A DNA stretch of 64,000 nucleotides from contig NZ_JAXMIH010000008.1 of assembly GCF_034366625.1 (NCBI RefSeq), positions 806,001 through 870,000 on the forward strand, read 5' to 3'. The notes under the pieces were generated by a model, which saw only the letters and a list, made by a program, of their open reading frames with translations, did not search any database and was not told where the DNA came from. A program made the position numbers and the translations under genes. This stretch comes from Prosthecobacter sp. (GTDB lineage: Bacteria > Verrucomicrobiota > Verrucomicrobiia > Verrucomicrobiales > Verrucomicrobiaceae). Shown here in pieces: positions 35,840 through 44,426 of this stretch (its first letter is position 1; each line of letters starts with the position of its first letter).

Positions 35840-36472
35840 CTACTTCACTTCCTGAATCCGCAGATTCCGGAACTTGTAGGTCTGCCCCTTCTCACCGTGA
35901 TGCTGGATGGCGATCATGCCGCTGGCATCGACTTCGTCTTCCACGTCAGTCGTCAGCACGCCGTTGACGAAAATCTTGAGATGCTTGCCACGGCATTCGA
36001 TGCGGTAGGTGTTCCAGTCGTTGCGCTTGAACGCATCGCCCGCACGAGCGCGAAAGGCATCTTCACTCTCTTTGTTACCCTTGATCGGGCTGGCGAACCA
36101 CATGCGGCGGCCTTCATCATACAAACCGCCGCTCCACTTGCGCTTCGCATCGCCGTCCACCTCGGCTTGGTAGCCGAAGACCTTGTTCTTTTCGACATGC
36201 GCCCGAAACATGAAGCCGCTGTTCGCCTGGCCTTCCGGCAGCAGGATGTCGCCCTCAAAGATGAAGTCGCCATAAGTCTTCTCGGTCACGACGAAGAACT
36301 TCTTCTCGCCCGTGAGGTGAATCTCGCCGTTCACGACTTCGATCTGGCCCCATTCATACGGATTCTTCCAGCCGGTCATCGTTTTGCCATCGAACAACGA
36401 CACCCATTCCTCCGCAAAGGCAGGAATCGAGATAGCAAGGGCGAGAGCGGCGAAGAGAAAGCGGGTTTTCAT
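35840..36472 (-). CDS. DUF1080 (3-keto-disaccharide hydrolase) domain protein, secreted
   Basis: From the ATG at 36472 the protein is 210 residues with a signal peptide (MKTRFLFAALALAISIPAFA). The DUF1080 beta-jelly-roll contains EWVSLFDGKTMTGWKNP, the conserved SGFMFRAH region, KRKWSGGLYDEGRRMWF and the NDWNTYRIECRGKHLKIFVN element. Known members act on 3-keto sugars, but specificity cannot be read here. It converges with dacB, with only six bases between the stops. Confidence 0.9.
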   Translation of the reverse strand: MKTRFLFAALALAISIPAFAEEWVSLFDGKTMTGWKNPYEWGQIEVVNGEIHLTGEKKFFVVTEKTYGDFIFEGDILLPEGQANSGFMFRAHVEKNKVFGYQAEVDGDAKRKWSGGLYDEGRRMWFASPIKGNKESEDAFRARAGDAFKRNDWNTYRIECRGKHLKIFVNGVLTTDVEDEVDASGMIAIQHHGEKGQTYKFRNLRIQEVK

Positions 36473-36554
36473 GGCTGGTAGTTTGCAAACATGCACATCT
36501 ACACCAGACCCACAATGAAATCGTCACCTAGTTCGCCTCAAGGAAGGCTTCGGT

Positions 36555-37082
36555 TCATTTGTAGCGCATCAACCAATCCTTAAACTTCGTAAAGTCCACC
36601 AGCTCCATTTTGGTAGCGATTTTCTTGTGCTCCGCTTTAGCGGGTTCGGTGAAGAATGACGTCGTCACGATCATGCCTTTGTCGGCGTTGTTGATTGTGC
36701 AGGTTCCGTGCAGTCGCTGCACGATTTCAATGCCGACGTTATCCTTCCATTTTTTGCATTCGACGAACATGAGAAAGCTGGTCGCGGCGTTACGGATAAA
36801 GGCATAAATATCACGCCCTCCGTCTCGCGTCGCCTGGGTAAGCTGCGTTTCGAACCCTAAATCTTTGAGGATGTCGGCGATGAGAATTTCAAACTTCCGA
36901 GGGGCAAGGTCATGCAGTCTTTCTGGATGACGGGCAAAGAAACGTTTCACCTCATCATTGATGTCGGTCACAAAGAGAGGAGCCTCGCTCTCTTGTTGGA
37001 AGAGCAATTCATCCATTGGAGAGTCTTCCGTTGTCTTGGTGGTGGCCCCTGATCTGCCGGCCCCCATGGTCGTCATGCTCAT
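36555..37082 (-). CDS. Mrr-like restriction endonuclease-fold protein
   Basis: The 175-residue protein has a PD-(D/E)XK core: LAPRKFEILIADILKDLGFE, then R-D-G-G-R-D-I and the E-C-K motif (LMFVECKKWKDNVGIEIV). The G-x-D/E-C-K signature is like Mrr and other DNA nucleases; the C-terminus KGMIVTTSFFTEPAK is also typical. The initial 35 residues are poorly ordered; an ATG at 37016 is a second start option. The gene is AT-richer than its neighbours, suggesting transfer. No methylase is nearby, so a modification-dependent or repair role is possible. Confidence 0.78.
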   Translation of the reverse strand: MSMTTMGAGRSGATTKTTEDSPMDELLFQQESEAPLFVTDINDEVKRFFARHPERLHDLAPRKFEILIADILKDLGFETQLTQATRDGGRDIYAFIRNAATSFLMFVECKKWKDNVGIEIVQRLHGTCTINNADKGMIVTTSFFTEPAKAEHKKIATKMELVDFTKFKDWLMRYK

Positions 37083-37163
37083 ATGACGACTGTGTTACCT
37101 GAGTACAGAAAATCAATGACGGGAATTCGCTTCCAGCTAACACCTCCAATTCTTTTGATTTAT

Positions 37164-38165
37164 TCAGAGGTGTTTGAAGTCCCGCCACGCGCCCTCGGTC
37201 ATCACGATCTTCGGAGCCTCGGGAATACCGCGTTCGTTCTGCTGATACTGCGCCACGAGCAGATCGATTGCCGCGGCACCGAGAACGTCGGCCTGCTGAT
37301 CGATGCCGGCGACTTCGGGGTGATCGGAGCGCCAAGCGAGAGTGATGTGACGCGGACGCTGCACCTTGGGCACCGATTCGAGCCATTTTTGGACGACATG
37401 GCCGCCATCAATGACCACTTCCGGCTTCGCTGAGCGAATCCATGCGAGGAAATCCGTTCGCGATGGCGATTTGCGCAGCGCCAGCAGTTCATCCGGTTTC
37501 GTCAGCGGATGATGCGCCAAAAAACTGGCTGACCACGCACGGAACATGCGGTCATTGATCGTACTGCCGCAGTAGAAGCCGATGCGTTTGAAGCCCTGCT
37601 TCTTCAGCATGCGCAGGGCCGTCATCATGCCGAGGAAGTGATGATGATGCACGCGGTGCAGTTGCGGTCGTGCGTAGCCGAGACCAATCACCACGCTGCT
37701 GAATTTGTCCCATGCTATCGAGACATGCCCGCGACTGCGCGAGATCAGCGGCGAGAGAATGAGTCCGGGAATGCCACGTGCTTCGAGGATGCTCGAAAGC
37801 CGCCGCGCCGTCATGCCACGTGCGGCGAGATGGAATTCTTCGAGCTGGAAACCGAGCTTCTTTGCCTGCCTGTGCGCACCGAGGACGAGTTGCTGTGACC
37901 ACGATGACCGCGCGATCTCATCCGCCTCACGCTCGGCCCAAATGAAGGCCAGCGTGCGTGGCGCCGCCGCCCGTCGCGTGCGCCGCATGTGCGTCATGAG
38001 CTTCGCAATGTCTGGATCGGGCCGGTAGCCGAGTTTCTCAGCCGTCCGCACGATTTTTTCTCGCAACTCCACCTCCACATGTTTCTCGCCACGCAGAGCG
38101 CGGGAAACGGTCATTTTTGAAACGCCCAATGCGCGGGCGATGTCGTTTAAAGTAGGACGGGACAC
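37164..38165 (-). CDS. LacI family transcriptional regulator
   Basis: The 333-residue protein has an N-terminal LacI helix-turn-helix with hinge (PTLNDIARALGVSKMTVSRA, then KLGYRPDPDI) and a periplasmic-binding-like ligand domain (VIDGGHVVQKW and GIDQQADVLGAAAIDLLVAQ). The HTH sits at residues 5-24, as in LacI. It is divergent from the FAD oxidoreductase gene, with an 86-base gap containing a palindromic operator next to its own start codon, so it is probably autoregulated and controls the divergent gene. Ligand unknown. Confidence 0.92.
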   Translation of the reverse strand: MSRPTLNDIARALGVSKMTVSRALRGEKHVEVELREKIVRTAEKLGYRPDPDIAKLMTHMRRTRRAAAPRTLAFIWAEREADEIARSSWSQQLVLGAHRQAKKLGFQLEEFHLAARGMTARRLSSILEARGIPGLILSPLISRSRGHVSIAWDKFSSVVIGLGYARPQLHRVHHHHFLGMMTALRMLKKQGFKRIGFYCGSTINDRMFRAWSASFLAHHPLTKPDELLALRKSPSRTDFLAWIRSAKPEVVIDGGHVVQKWLESVPKVQRPRHITLAWRSDHPEVAGIDQQADVLGAAAIDLLVAQYQQNERGIPEAPKIVMTEGAWRDFKHL

Positions 38166-38167
38166 GG

Positions 38168-38182
38168 CTGTTACCGTAACAG
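38168..38182. promoter_or_regulatory. Predicted LacI-family operator
   Basis: CTGTTAC-C-GTAACAG is a perfect 7-1-7 inverted repeat two bases from the LacI-type gene start and 69 bases from the divergent gene start. The half-site length and dyad match LacI family operators. Confidence 0.7.
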
Positions 38183-38251
38183 AAGCGAATTGATTGCGCC
38201 AACAGCCTGTGTTCGTTTATGGCTGCCCGTTCCACCAACCCGCCTCTTGTC

Positions 38252-40573
38252 ATGAAAACCGCCCTTCTAGCCTCACTCATCGCTTTTTCCGCTGCGCATG
38301 CGCAACCGAAGTGGATCGAAGCCGAATCCTTCACCAATCCCGGAGGCTGGGTGCTGGACACGCAGTTCATTGATGTGATGGGATCGCCTTACCTGATGGC
38401 GCATGGCATGGGGAAGACGGTAAAGGACGCGGAGACGGAAATCGAGCTGCCTGCGGGTGAATACACACTTTGGGCGCGCACCAAGAACTGGGTGGGGCCG
38501 TGGGATGCGCCGGGGGCTCCGGGACGTTTCGAGATCAGCGTGAATGGCGAGAAGCTGAAGCATGAATTTGGTACCACGGGCAAAGACTGGCAGTGGGAGA
38601 AAGCGGGACCGGTCAAAGTGTCCGGCAAAGCCAAGATCTCTTTGCATGACCTCACGGGCTTTGACGGTCGCGTGGACGCCATCGTGTTGAGTGATGACGC
38701 GGGCTTCACGCCGACGACGGAGATGCGCAGAAAGATGCTCGGCCTGCCGGAGAAAGCGCCGGAGACGCCGGAGTATGATCTGGTGGTCGTCGGTGGTGGC
38801 TATTCCGGCATGGGCGCGGCCATTTCGGGTGCGCGTCAGGGTTTGAAGGTGGCGTTCATTCAAAATCGTCCGGTGCTCGGCGGCAATGGTTCGAGCGAAA
38901 TCCAGGTGTGGGCGATGGGCGGCACGCGTCGCGGGTTGTATCCGCATCTTGGTGAAATCGTGGAGGAGTTCGCAGATCGCGCGAGCAACAGTCCGGCTGC
39001 TTCGCCGGATGAATTCAACGACAAGCTCAAGGAAGACACGGTGAAGGCGGAGAAAAGCATCGAGCTGTTTCTCAACACGCACGTTTATGGCGTCGAGCTG
39101 CACGCGGACAAAAAGAACATCCGCAGCGTCATCGGCCTCGACACGAAGAGCGGCAAGGAAACGCGCTTTGTGGGCAAGCTGTTCGTCGATTGCACCGGCC
39201 ACGGAAGCGTGGGCGCGCTGGCAGGTGCGGAGTTCATGATGGAGGAGAAGGGCCGCATGGGCATGAGCAACATGTGGGTGATGCAGAACCTCAAAAAGCC
39301 GGTCACATGGCCTGCCACCCCCTGGGCGCTGCCATTGAAGCTGGAGGACTTCCCGGAGCCGAAAGCCATGGCTCCGGTGGGCAAGAAAAATGCCGCAAAC
39401 ATGGCCGGTTTCGATCTCGGCTACACGCCGGTGCCAAATCCTGAGGAATACCTGCATGGCGAGTGGTTCTGGGAGAGCGGCTTCGACAAGCACCCGATCA
39501 ACGATCTCGAACTCATCCGCGATCACAACTTCCGCGCCGTCTATGGCGCTGTTTCGGCTCTCAAAACGAATCTGACCGACAAATATGCGCAGTATGACCT
39601 CACCTGGCTGGCCTACATCGGCGGACCGCGTGAATCGCGTCGAATCGTCGGCGATATGATCCTCAACGGTGAGGACATGGTGAAAGGCATCATTCATCCC
39701 GATGGTTGCGTGCCGACGACCTGGGACCAGGATCTGCATTATCCGAAGGAGCAATATGCGAAGAACTTCCCGGACAATCCCTTCATCAGCCGCGCCGAGT
39801 TCGGCAAGCACACGGACCGTAAAAACGGTTATCCCGTGCCTTATCGCTGCTTCTACAGCAAGGACATCGGCAATCTCTTCATGGCGGGCCGCACGATCAG
39901 CGTTGATCGCAACTCGCTGGGCAGCACGCGTGTCATGCGCACCTGCGGCATGATGGGCGAGGTCGTGGGCAAGGCCGCGTGGATCTGCGTGCGCCACCAC
40001 ACCACGCCGCGCGGTGTGTATGAGCAGTATCTCGATATTTTGAAGGATCTCATGAACAAGCCTGGCGCGATGCGCCGTGACAACCTCGAAGGCGATCTCT
40101 ACCTGCCAAAAAACGCTAAAAAGCTCCCCGACATCACCCTTTCTGCCGACAGCATCGACCCGAAGAAGCTCGAAGGCATTGTCATCGACGACACCGAAGC
40201 CGAGCTCAACGGCAAGTGGGCGCACGGCGAAGGTTTGAAGCCTTTTGTCGGCGAATACTACAGCTACGGCAGCGAGAAGAACGCCAGCGCACGTTTCGCC
40301 TTCAGCGTGAAACAGACGGGCAGCTACGAGGTGCGCATTTTCTTCCAGCCGCATGAGAATCGCGGGAAGACCACTCCGGTGAGCGTGCTCAGCGCCGATG
40401 GCGAAAAAACCGTGACGGTGAACCAAACCAAGCCCGCCCCGCTGCCGCAGGGCGCGTACAGCCTGGGCACCTTCAAGTTCACCGCCGGTGAAGAGGCCGC
40501 CGTCATCTTCCGCACCGCTGGTGCCGGTGGAAACGTGCATCTCGACGCTGTGCAGGTGCTGCCTGCCAAGTAG
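38252..40573 (+). CDS. FAD-dependent oxidoreductase flanked by CBM-like and golvesin/Xly-like domains
   Basis: From the ATG at 38252 the protein is 773 residues with a signal peptide (LLASLIAFSAAHA). Residues about 20-155 look like a beta-sandwich carbohydrate-binding domain. From about 180 there is a FAD Rossmann motif V-V-V-G-G-G-Y-S-G-M-G-A-A (DLVVVGGGYSGMGAAISG) and NRPVLGGNGSSEIQVWAMGG, typical of FAD-dependent oxidoreductases of the PF12831 type. The last about 130 residues (GKWAHGEGLKPFVGEYYSYG, ending GNVHLDAVQVLP) match the golvesin/Xly CBD-like domain. It is probably a secreted or periplasmic carbohydrate oxidase, with control by the divergent LacI regulator. Confidence 0.85.
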   Translation: MKTALLASLIAFSAAHAQPKWIEAESFTNPGGWVLDTQFIDVMGSPYLMAHGMGKTVKDAETEIELPAGEYTLWARTKNWVGPWDAPGAPGRFEISVNGEKLKHEFGTTGKDWQWEKAGPVKVSGKAKISLHDLTGFDGRVDAIVLSDDAGFTPTTEMRRKMLGLPEKAPETPEYDLVVVGGGYSGMGAAISGARQGLKVAFIQNRPVLGGNGSSEIQVWAMGGTRRGLYPHLGEIVEEFADRASNSPAASPDEFNDKLKEDTVKAEKSIELFLNTHVYGVELHADKKNIRSVIGLDTKSGKETRFVGKLFVDCTGHGSVGALAGAEFMMEEKGRMGMSNMWVMQNLKKPVTWPATPWALPLKLEDFPEPKAMAPVGKKNAANMAGFDLGYTPVPNPEEYLHGEWFWESGFDKHPINDLELIRDHNFRAVYGAVSALKTNLTDKYAQYDLTWLAYIGGPRESRRIVGDMILNGEDMVKGIIHPDGCVPTTWDQDLHYPKEQYAKNFPDNPFISRAEFGKHTDRKNGYPVPYRCFYSKDIGNLFMAGRTISVDRNSLGSTRVMRTCGMMGEVVGKAAWICVRHHTTPRGVYEQYLDILKDLMNKPGAMRRDNLEGDLYLPKNAKKLPDITLSADSIDPKKLEGIVIDDTEAELNGKWAHGEGLKPFVGEYYSYGSEKNASARFAFSVKQTGSYEVRIFFQPHENRGKTTPVSVLSADGEKTVTVNQTKPAPLPQGAYSLGTFKFTAGEEAAVIFRTAGAGGNVHLDAVQVLPAK

Positions 40574-40581
40574 TCAAGGAG

Positions 40582-40631
40582 GCGGGGACTCTGTCCCCGC
40601 GTTGGGTTTAGAGGGGGACAGAGTCCCCCTC
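40582..40631. repeat. Two perfect tandem hairpins between convergent genes
   Basis: GCGGGGAC-TCT-GTCCCCGC (40582-40600) and GAGGGGGAC-AGA-GTCCCCCTC (40611-40631) lie head to tail in a 66-bp gap between converging stops. They could be REP-like or terminator-like; no T run follows on either strand. Confidence 0.7.
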
Positions 40632-40639
40632 TCCTTGGC

Positions 40640-41494
40640 CTATGCCACGCCTCTTCGTTTGCTGAACAGTCCGTATTTCGGACTGAAAATGTAAGCGAGG
40701 AGGAAAAAGGTGCCGAGGACGACGATGATGGTGGCGCTGACGCTCCAGCCGAGCGGATACGAGAGGAAAAAAGCGATCACGGAGCCGACAGCACCCAAAA
40801 TCCCGCCGCCCCAGAACAGGGTGCGGGCGTTGTTAGTCAGGAGATAAATCGTGGCGGCGGGAGCGACCATGAGGCCGACACTGAGGATGCAGCCGACGGC
40901 TTGCAACGAGGACACGAGCACGAGGATGGTGACGGCGAAGGTGGCGTAGTTTAGCAAACGCACGGGCACGCCGAGGCTGGCGGCGATGTTCGGCTCGAAC
41001 AGGTAGATGAGCAGCGGGCGCTGCAAGGCGGTGAGGGTGATGACGGCGATGGCGCTGATGCCGAAGGCGATCCACAGGTCGGAGTCGGCCATGCCGATGA
41101 TGCTGCCAAAGAGCCATTCATCAAGCTTCTGGCGCACATCGAGATTTTTGAGGATCAGCAGGCCGGCGGCGAAGGCAGTGGTGTAAAGCACGCCCATGGC
41201 GGTGTCTTGATCGAGCCGGGAAGTGCGGGAAAGGAAGATGGAGCCGAGCCCGACGATGAGCGCGGCGAAGATGGCACCAATAAGAGCGCTCCATTGCGAG
41301 AGGCCGGCGATCAACACGGCCACGGCGAGTCCTGGCAGCAAGGAATGCGAGATGGTGCCGATCTTGAGCGCGGATTTGCGCAGCACGACGAAGGCACTGA
41401 CAAAGCCGTTGGAGAAACCGATCATCAAACACGCGAGCAGGGCGCGTTTGGCGATGGGTTCGGCGAGGAAGTCGGTGATCGTGGGCAGCGGCAT
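40640..41494 (-). CDS. znuB: Zinc ABC transporter permease (ZnuB-like)
   Basis: From the ATG at 41494 the protein is 284 residues with about 8-9 TM segments of the ABC-3 family. Markers: ACLMIGFSNGFVSAFVVLRK (TM1), ISHSLLPGLAVAVLIA, SRTSRLDQDTAMGVLYTTAF, and PNIAASLGVPVRLLNY with the conserved G of the coupling helix. The in-frame extension to 41914 overlaps the ATPase and is discarded. It is the last gene of the minus-strand zinc operon, just 8 bases after the ATPase stop. Confidence 0.9.
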   Translation of the reverse strand: MPLPTITDFLAEPIAKRALLACLMIGFSNGFVSAFVVLRKSALKIGTISHSLLPGLAVAVLIAGLSQWSALIGAIFAALIVGLGSIFLSRTSRLDQDTAMGVLYTTAFAAGLLILKNLDVRQKLDEWLFGSIIGMADSDLWIAFGISAIAVITLTALQRPLLIYLFEPNIAASLGVPVRLLNYATFAVTILVLVSSLQAVGCILSVGLMVAPAATIYLLTNNARTLFWGGGILGAVGSVIAFFLSYPLGWSVSATIIVVLGTFFLLAYIFSPKYGLFSKRRGVA

Positions 41495-41502
41495 GCTCGT
41501 GG

Positions 41503-42296
<794 letters not shown>

Positions 42297-42306
<10 letters not shown>

Positions 42307-42722
42307 GAGAAGGTGATGACTTCATCGAGACTGCCTGCGGCGGACCAGCGTGTCTCGCTGCGTGCTTCGAGACCGTCGGGCTCAAGTTCGAGCGTGAGGG
42401 CGGTGTCGGGTGTGTTTGCCGGCCAGGTGGCGCTGAGGAAGACATCGACGCCATCCTTGGTGGAAGGCAGCACGGCATCAACTTCGAGCGGCGAAGTGTC
42501 GGCGTTCGTGATCAGCTCCTTGTCGGCGATCTTGAGGCTCAGCGTGGTTGGTTTATGAGCAAAACGCAGACGCAGCAGCGCTTTTACGCTTTGGGTGTCT
42601 TTGGCGGCGACTTTGACGACCTTGGCGTTGCTGGTGTTACCAGTCAGATGGCTCAGCGGCACCGCCAGCACGATGAACGCGAGGCAGAGCAGAAAAATCT
42701 GAATGGGCGGAAAGCCACGCAT
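42297..42722 (-). CDS. Membrane-anchored protein of the zinc operon, unknown
   Basis: The 141-residue protein has an N-terminal TM anchor (IFLLCLAFIVLAVPLSHL), then a periplasmic domain of about 110 residues with alternating hydrophobic strands (ALLRLRFAHKPTTLSLKIAD, VFLSATWPANTPDTALTLEL, DEVITFSWK), suggesting a beta-sandwich. It lies 2 bases after znuA and overlaps znuC by ten bases, so it is surely part of the operon. I recognise no family. Candidate roles are periplasmic zinc handling or partner of ZnuA. Confidence 0.7.
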
Positions 42723-42724
42723 GA

Positions 42725-43621
42725 TTATTTCGCGGGAGCAAGAGCAGCGACGAGGGCGCGGACGTTGTGCGCGAGCATCGTTTCAAAGGTGTGCGCGGTC
42801 TTGGCGGTGCCGTCAGCGATGAGCGGATCGCCAATCTTCACGCCAGTGCTGCGGGCGATCTCGGCGAGAACTTTGGGATTGGCCTGGTCTTCAGGGAAGA
42901 CGGCCTTGATGCCATGCTCGCGGATTTCCGCGATGGTTTCGGCGACGTGTTTCGAGTCGGCATCGTCGCTGCGACCGACACCGAGGAGGGAGATGGGTTC
43001 AAAGCCGAACTCTTTGCAAAAGTAACCGAAGGCGGCATGCGCGGTGACGAGTTTGCGGTCTGCACGGGAGATCTTGGCGATTTCCTTCTGCGCCCAGACT
43101 TTGAGTTCGCCGAAGCGCTTGGAGGCGGCCTTGGCACCGGCTTCGTAAGCAGCGGCGTTCGCGGGATCGGCGGCGCTGAGTTCATCGGCCACGATGCGGG
43201 CGGCGCGCTTCATGTTTTCGGCGCTGTGCCACCAGTGCGGGTCAAACTGGCCGTGATGGTGATCATGGTCGCCATCGCCGTGATCGTGATTGCAGACGTA
43301 AGGGATGGAGGGGATTTTTTCGCCGACTTCGACGAGCTTGATGCTAGCGCCGAGGCTGTCGCGCAGCTTGTCGAGGTAGGTTTCGAGTTCCTTGCCGGAG
43401 GCGAGCAGCAATTTGGAGCCACGCATCGCGGCGATGTCCTTTGGTGCTGGCTCAAAGTGATGGATGTCACCGCCAGGCTTGAGGATTTCGATGACTTCGA
43501 CATTCGCGCCGCCGACCTGCCGGGCGAGATCGGCCACGATGGGATGCAGCGAGGCGACTTTGAGAGGAGCGGCCTGACCGATGGCGAGAGACAGCGCAAA
43601 AGCTGCGAGGATGGTTTTCAT
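42725..43621 (-). CDS. znuA: Zinc ABC transporter substrate-binding protein (ZnuA-like)
   Basis: From the ATG at 43621 the protein is 298 residues with a signal peptide (LAAFALSLAIGQAAPLK). It shows the cluster A-I fold: SLHPIVADLARQVGGANVEV, the first metal His region GGDIHHFEPAPKDIAAM, the His-rich loop HDHGDGDHDHHHGQFDPHWW, AHAAFGYFCKEFGFEPISLL (third His) and the ending PEDQANPKVLAEIARSTGVK with the Glu/Asp ligand. The His-rich loop favours zinc over manganese. It heads a four-gene operon and has a Zur-like palindrome 44 bases upstream. Confidence 0.93.
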   Translation of the reverse strand: MKTILAAFALSLAIGQAAPLKVASLHPIVADLARQVGGANVEVIEILKPGGDIHHFEPAPKDIAAMRGSKLLLASGKELETYLDKLRDSLGASIKLVEVGEKIPSIPYVCNHDHGDGDHDHHHGQFDPHWWHSAENMKRAARIVADELSAADPANAAAYEAGAKAASKRFGELKVWAQKEIAKISRADRKLVTAHAAFGYFCKEFGFEPISLLGVGRSDDADSKHVAETIAEIREHGIKAVFPEDQANPKVLAEIARSTGVKIGDPLIADGTAKTAHTFETMLAHNVRALVAALAPAK

Positions 43622-43664
43622 GGCGGTGGCTGGTTTGGGCACCAGTAACCGCCAGGCGCCGTTG

Positions 43665-43681
43665 TTGCAACTTGATTGCGA
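43665..43681. promoter_or_regulatory. Predicted Zur-like operator upstream of znuA
   Basis: TTGCAACTTGATTGCGA is an imperfect 7-3-7 dyad 44 bases before the znuA start. It shares 14 of 17 positions with the perfect palindrome at 45908-45924 upstream of the zinc receptor. Confidence 0.55.
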
Positions 43682-43682
43682 A

Positions 43683-44144
43683 TTAGGCTTTGCGCTTGGC
43701 TGCTTTCCGTTTCGCGAGTTTCAGTCCCGCCTCGATGATCTGAGTGCGGAGTTTTTCGAGGCAGGCTTTCCAGGTGGCGGGGCTGATGGGGAGGTAGCGG
43801 TCGGTGCCGTCGGGGAAGCGCTTGGTTTCGAAGATGTTGCTGGGCTGCTGGATGAGGTCGTCGTAGAGGCCGTGGATGAAGAAGGTGCGGGCGTCGGCGC
43901 CGTCGGGCCAGGGGCTGGGGTGGCCCTCGGCCTCGCGGATGGCCGCTTCGATGGCGCTGAGGATCTCGACGGGGTTGAGCGTGATCTTGAGCGGTGCGCC
44001 GGATTTCAGGTAGTCGGCGATGGCGATCTGCACTTTGCCGAGGACGGCCTGGATTTGCCGCAGGTCGGCAGGGGCTTCCGCCGCAATGAGCTGTTTCAGC
44101 TCAAGCTCGGCGCGGGTGGCTTTTTTGGAGCGTTTGGTGGCCAT
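43683..44144 (-). CDS. Hypothetical basic protein
   Basis: From the ATG at 44144 the protein is 153 residues, with Lys/Arg-rich ends (TKRSKKATR; AKRKAAKRKA) and a middle containing LKITLNPVEILSAIEAAIRE and ARTFFIHGLYDDLIQQPSNI. No signal peptide or TM. I recognise no family. Its stop lies two bases beyond the predicted Zur operator, so it is probably not part of the zinc operon but sits upstream of it. Confidence 0.55.
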   Translation of the reverse strand: MATKRSKKATRAELELKQLIAAEAPADLRQIQAVLGKVQIAIADYLKSGAPLKITLNPVEILSAIEAAIREAEGHPSPWPDGADARTFFIHGLYDDLIQQPSNIFETKRFPDGTDRYLPISPATWKACLEKLRTQIIEAGLKLAKRKAAKRKA

Positions 44145-44226
44145 TCGGCGGCATTTTGCATTGATTGGTCGTCTGGCCAAGGGCTGGAGGAAAAACTATT
44201 CAGCACTCCTTCTCCAAAAACTCAAA

Positions 44227-44331
44227 TTCGCGGATATTCGCGCTCATTGGCGAGCATTCGCGTTAAAAAATGGCTCATGCCTTCAGGTCTCAACGCGAAT
44301 GGCCGCGAATATCCGCGAATGAGCACGAATA
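44227..44331. repeat. Inverted repeat made of 10-bp units
   Basis: Left arm (44227-44266): TTCGCGGATA, TTCGCGCTCA, TTGGCGAGCA, TTCGCGTTAA, four 10-bp units. Right arm (44292-44331): AACGCGAATG, GCCGCGAATA, TCCGCGAATG, AGCACGAATA, the inverse orientation. A 25-bp spacer separates them. It lies in the 282-bp gap before selO, where no gene is supported. Confidence 0.75.
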
Positions 44332-44394
44332 AAAACCCCTCCTGAATCAGTTCCTTTTCTGGCAGGAAACGCTGCTGCCGGGCTCGTCTCCTTC

Positions 44395-44412
44395 GCGGAA
44401 TCGGAATTCCGC
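44395..44412. repeat. Hairpin just upstream of selO
   Basis: GCGGAAT-CGGA-ATTCCGC is a perfect seven-base stem-loop 14 bases before the selO ATG. It could hinder ribosome access or be a REP-like copy. Confidence 0.55.
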
Positions 44413-44426
44413 GCTACAACGTCTGC

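Noticed and set aside
38273-40540. A 755-codon open frame opposite the FAD oxidoreductase
   Set aside because: Antisense shadow; the sense frame has a signal peptide, Rossmann motif and C-terminal domain.
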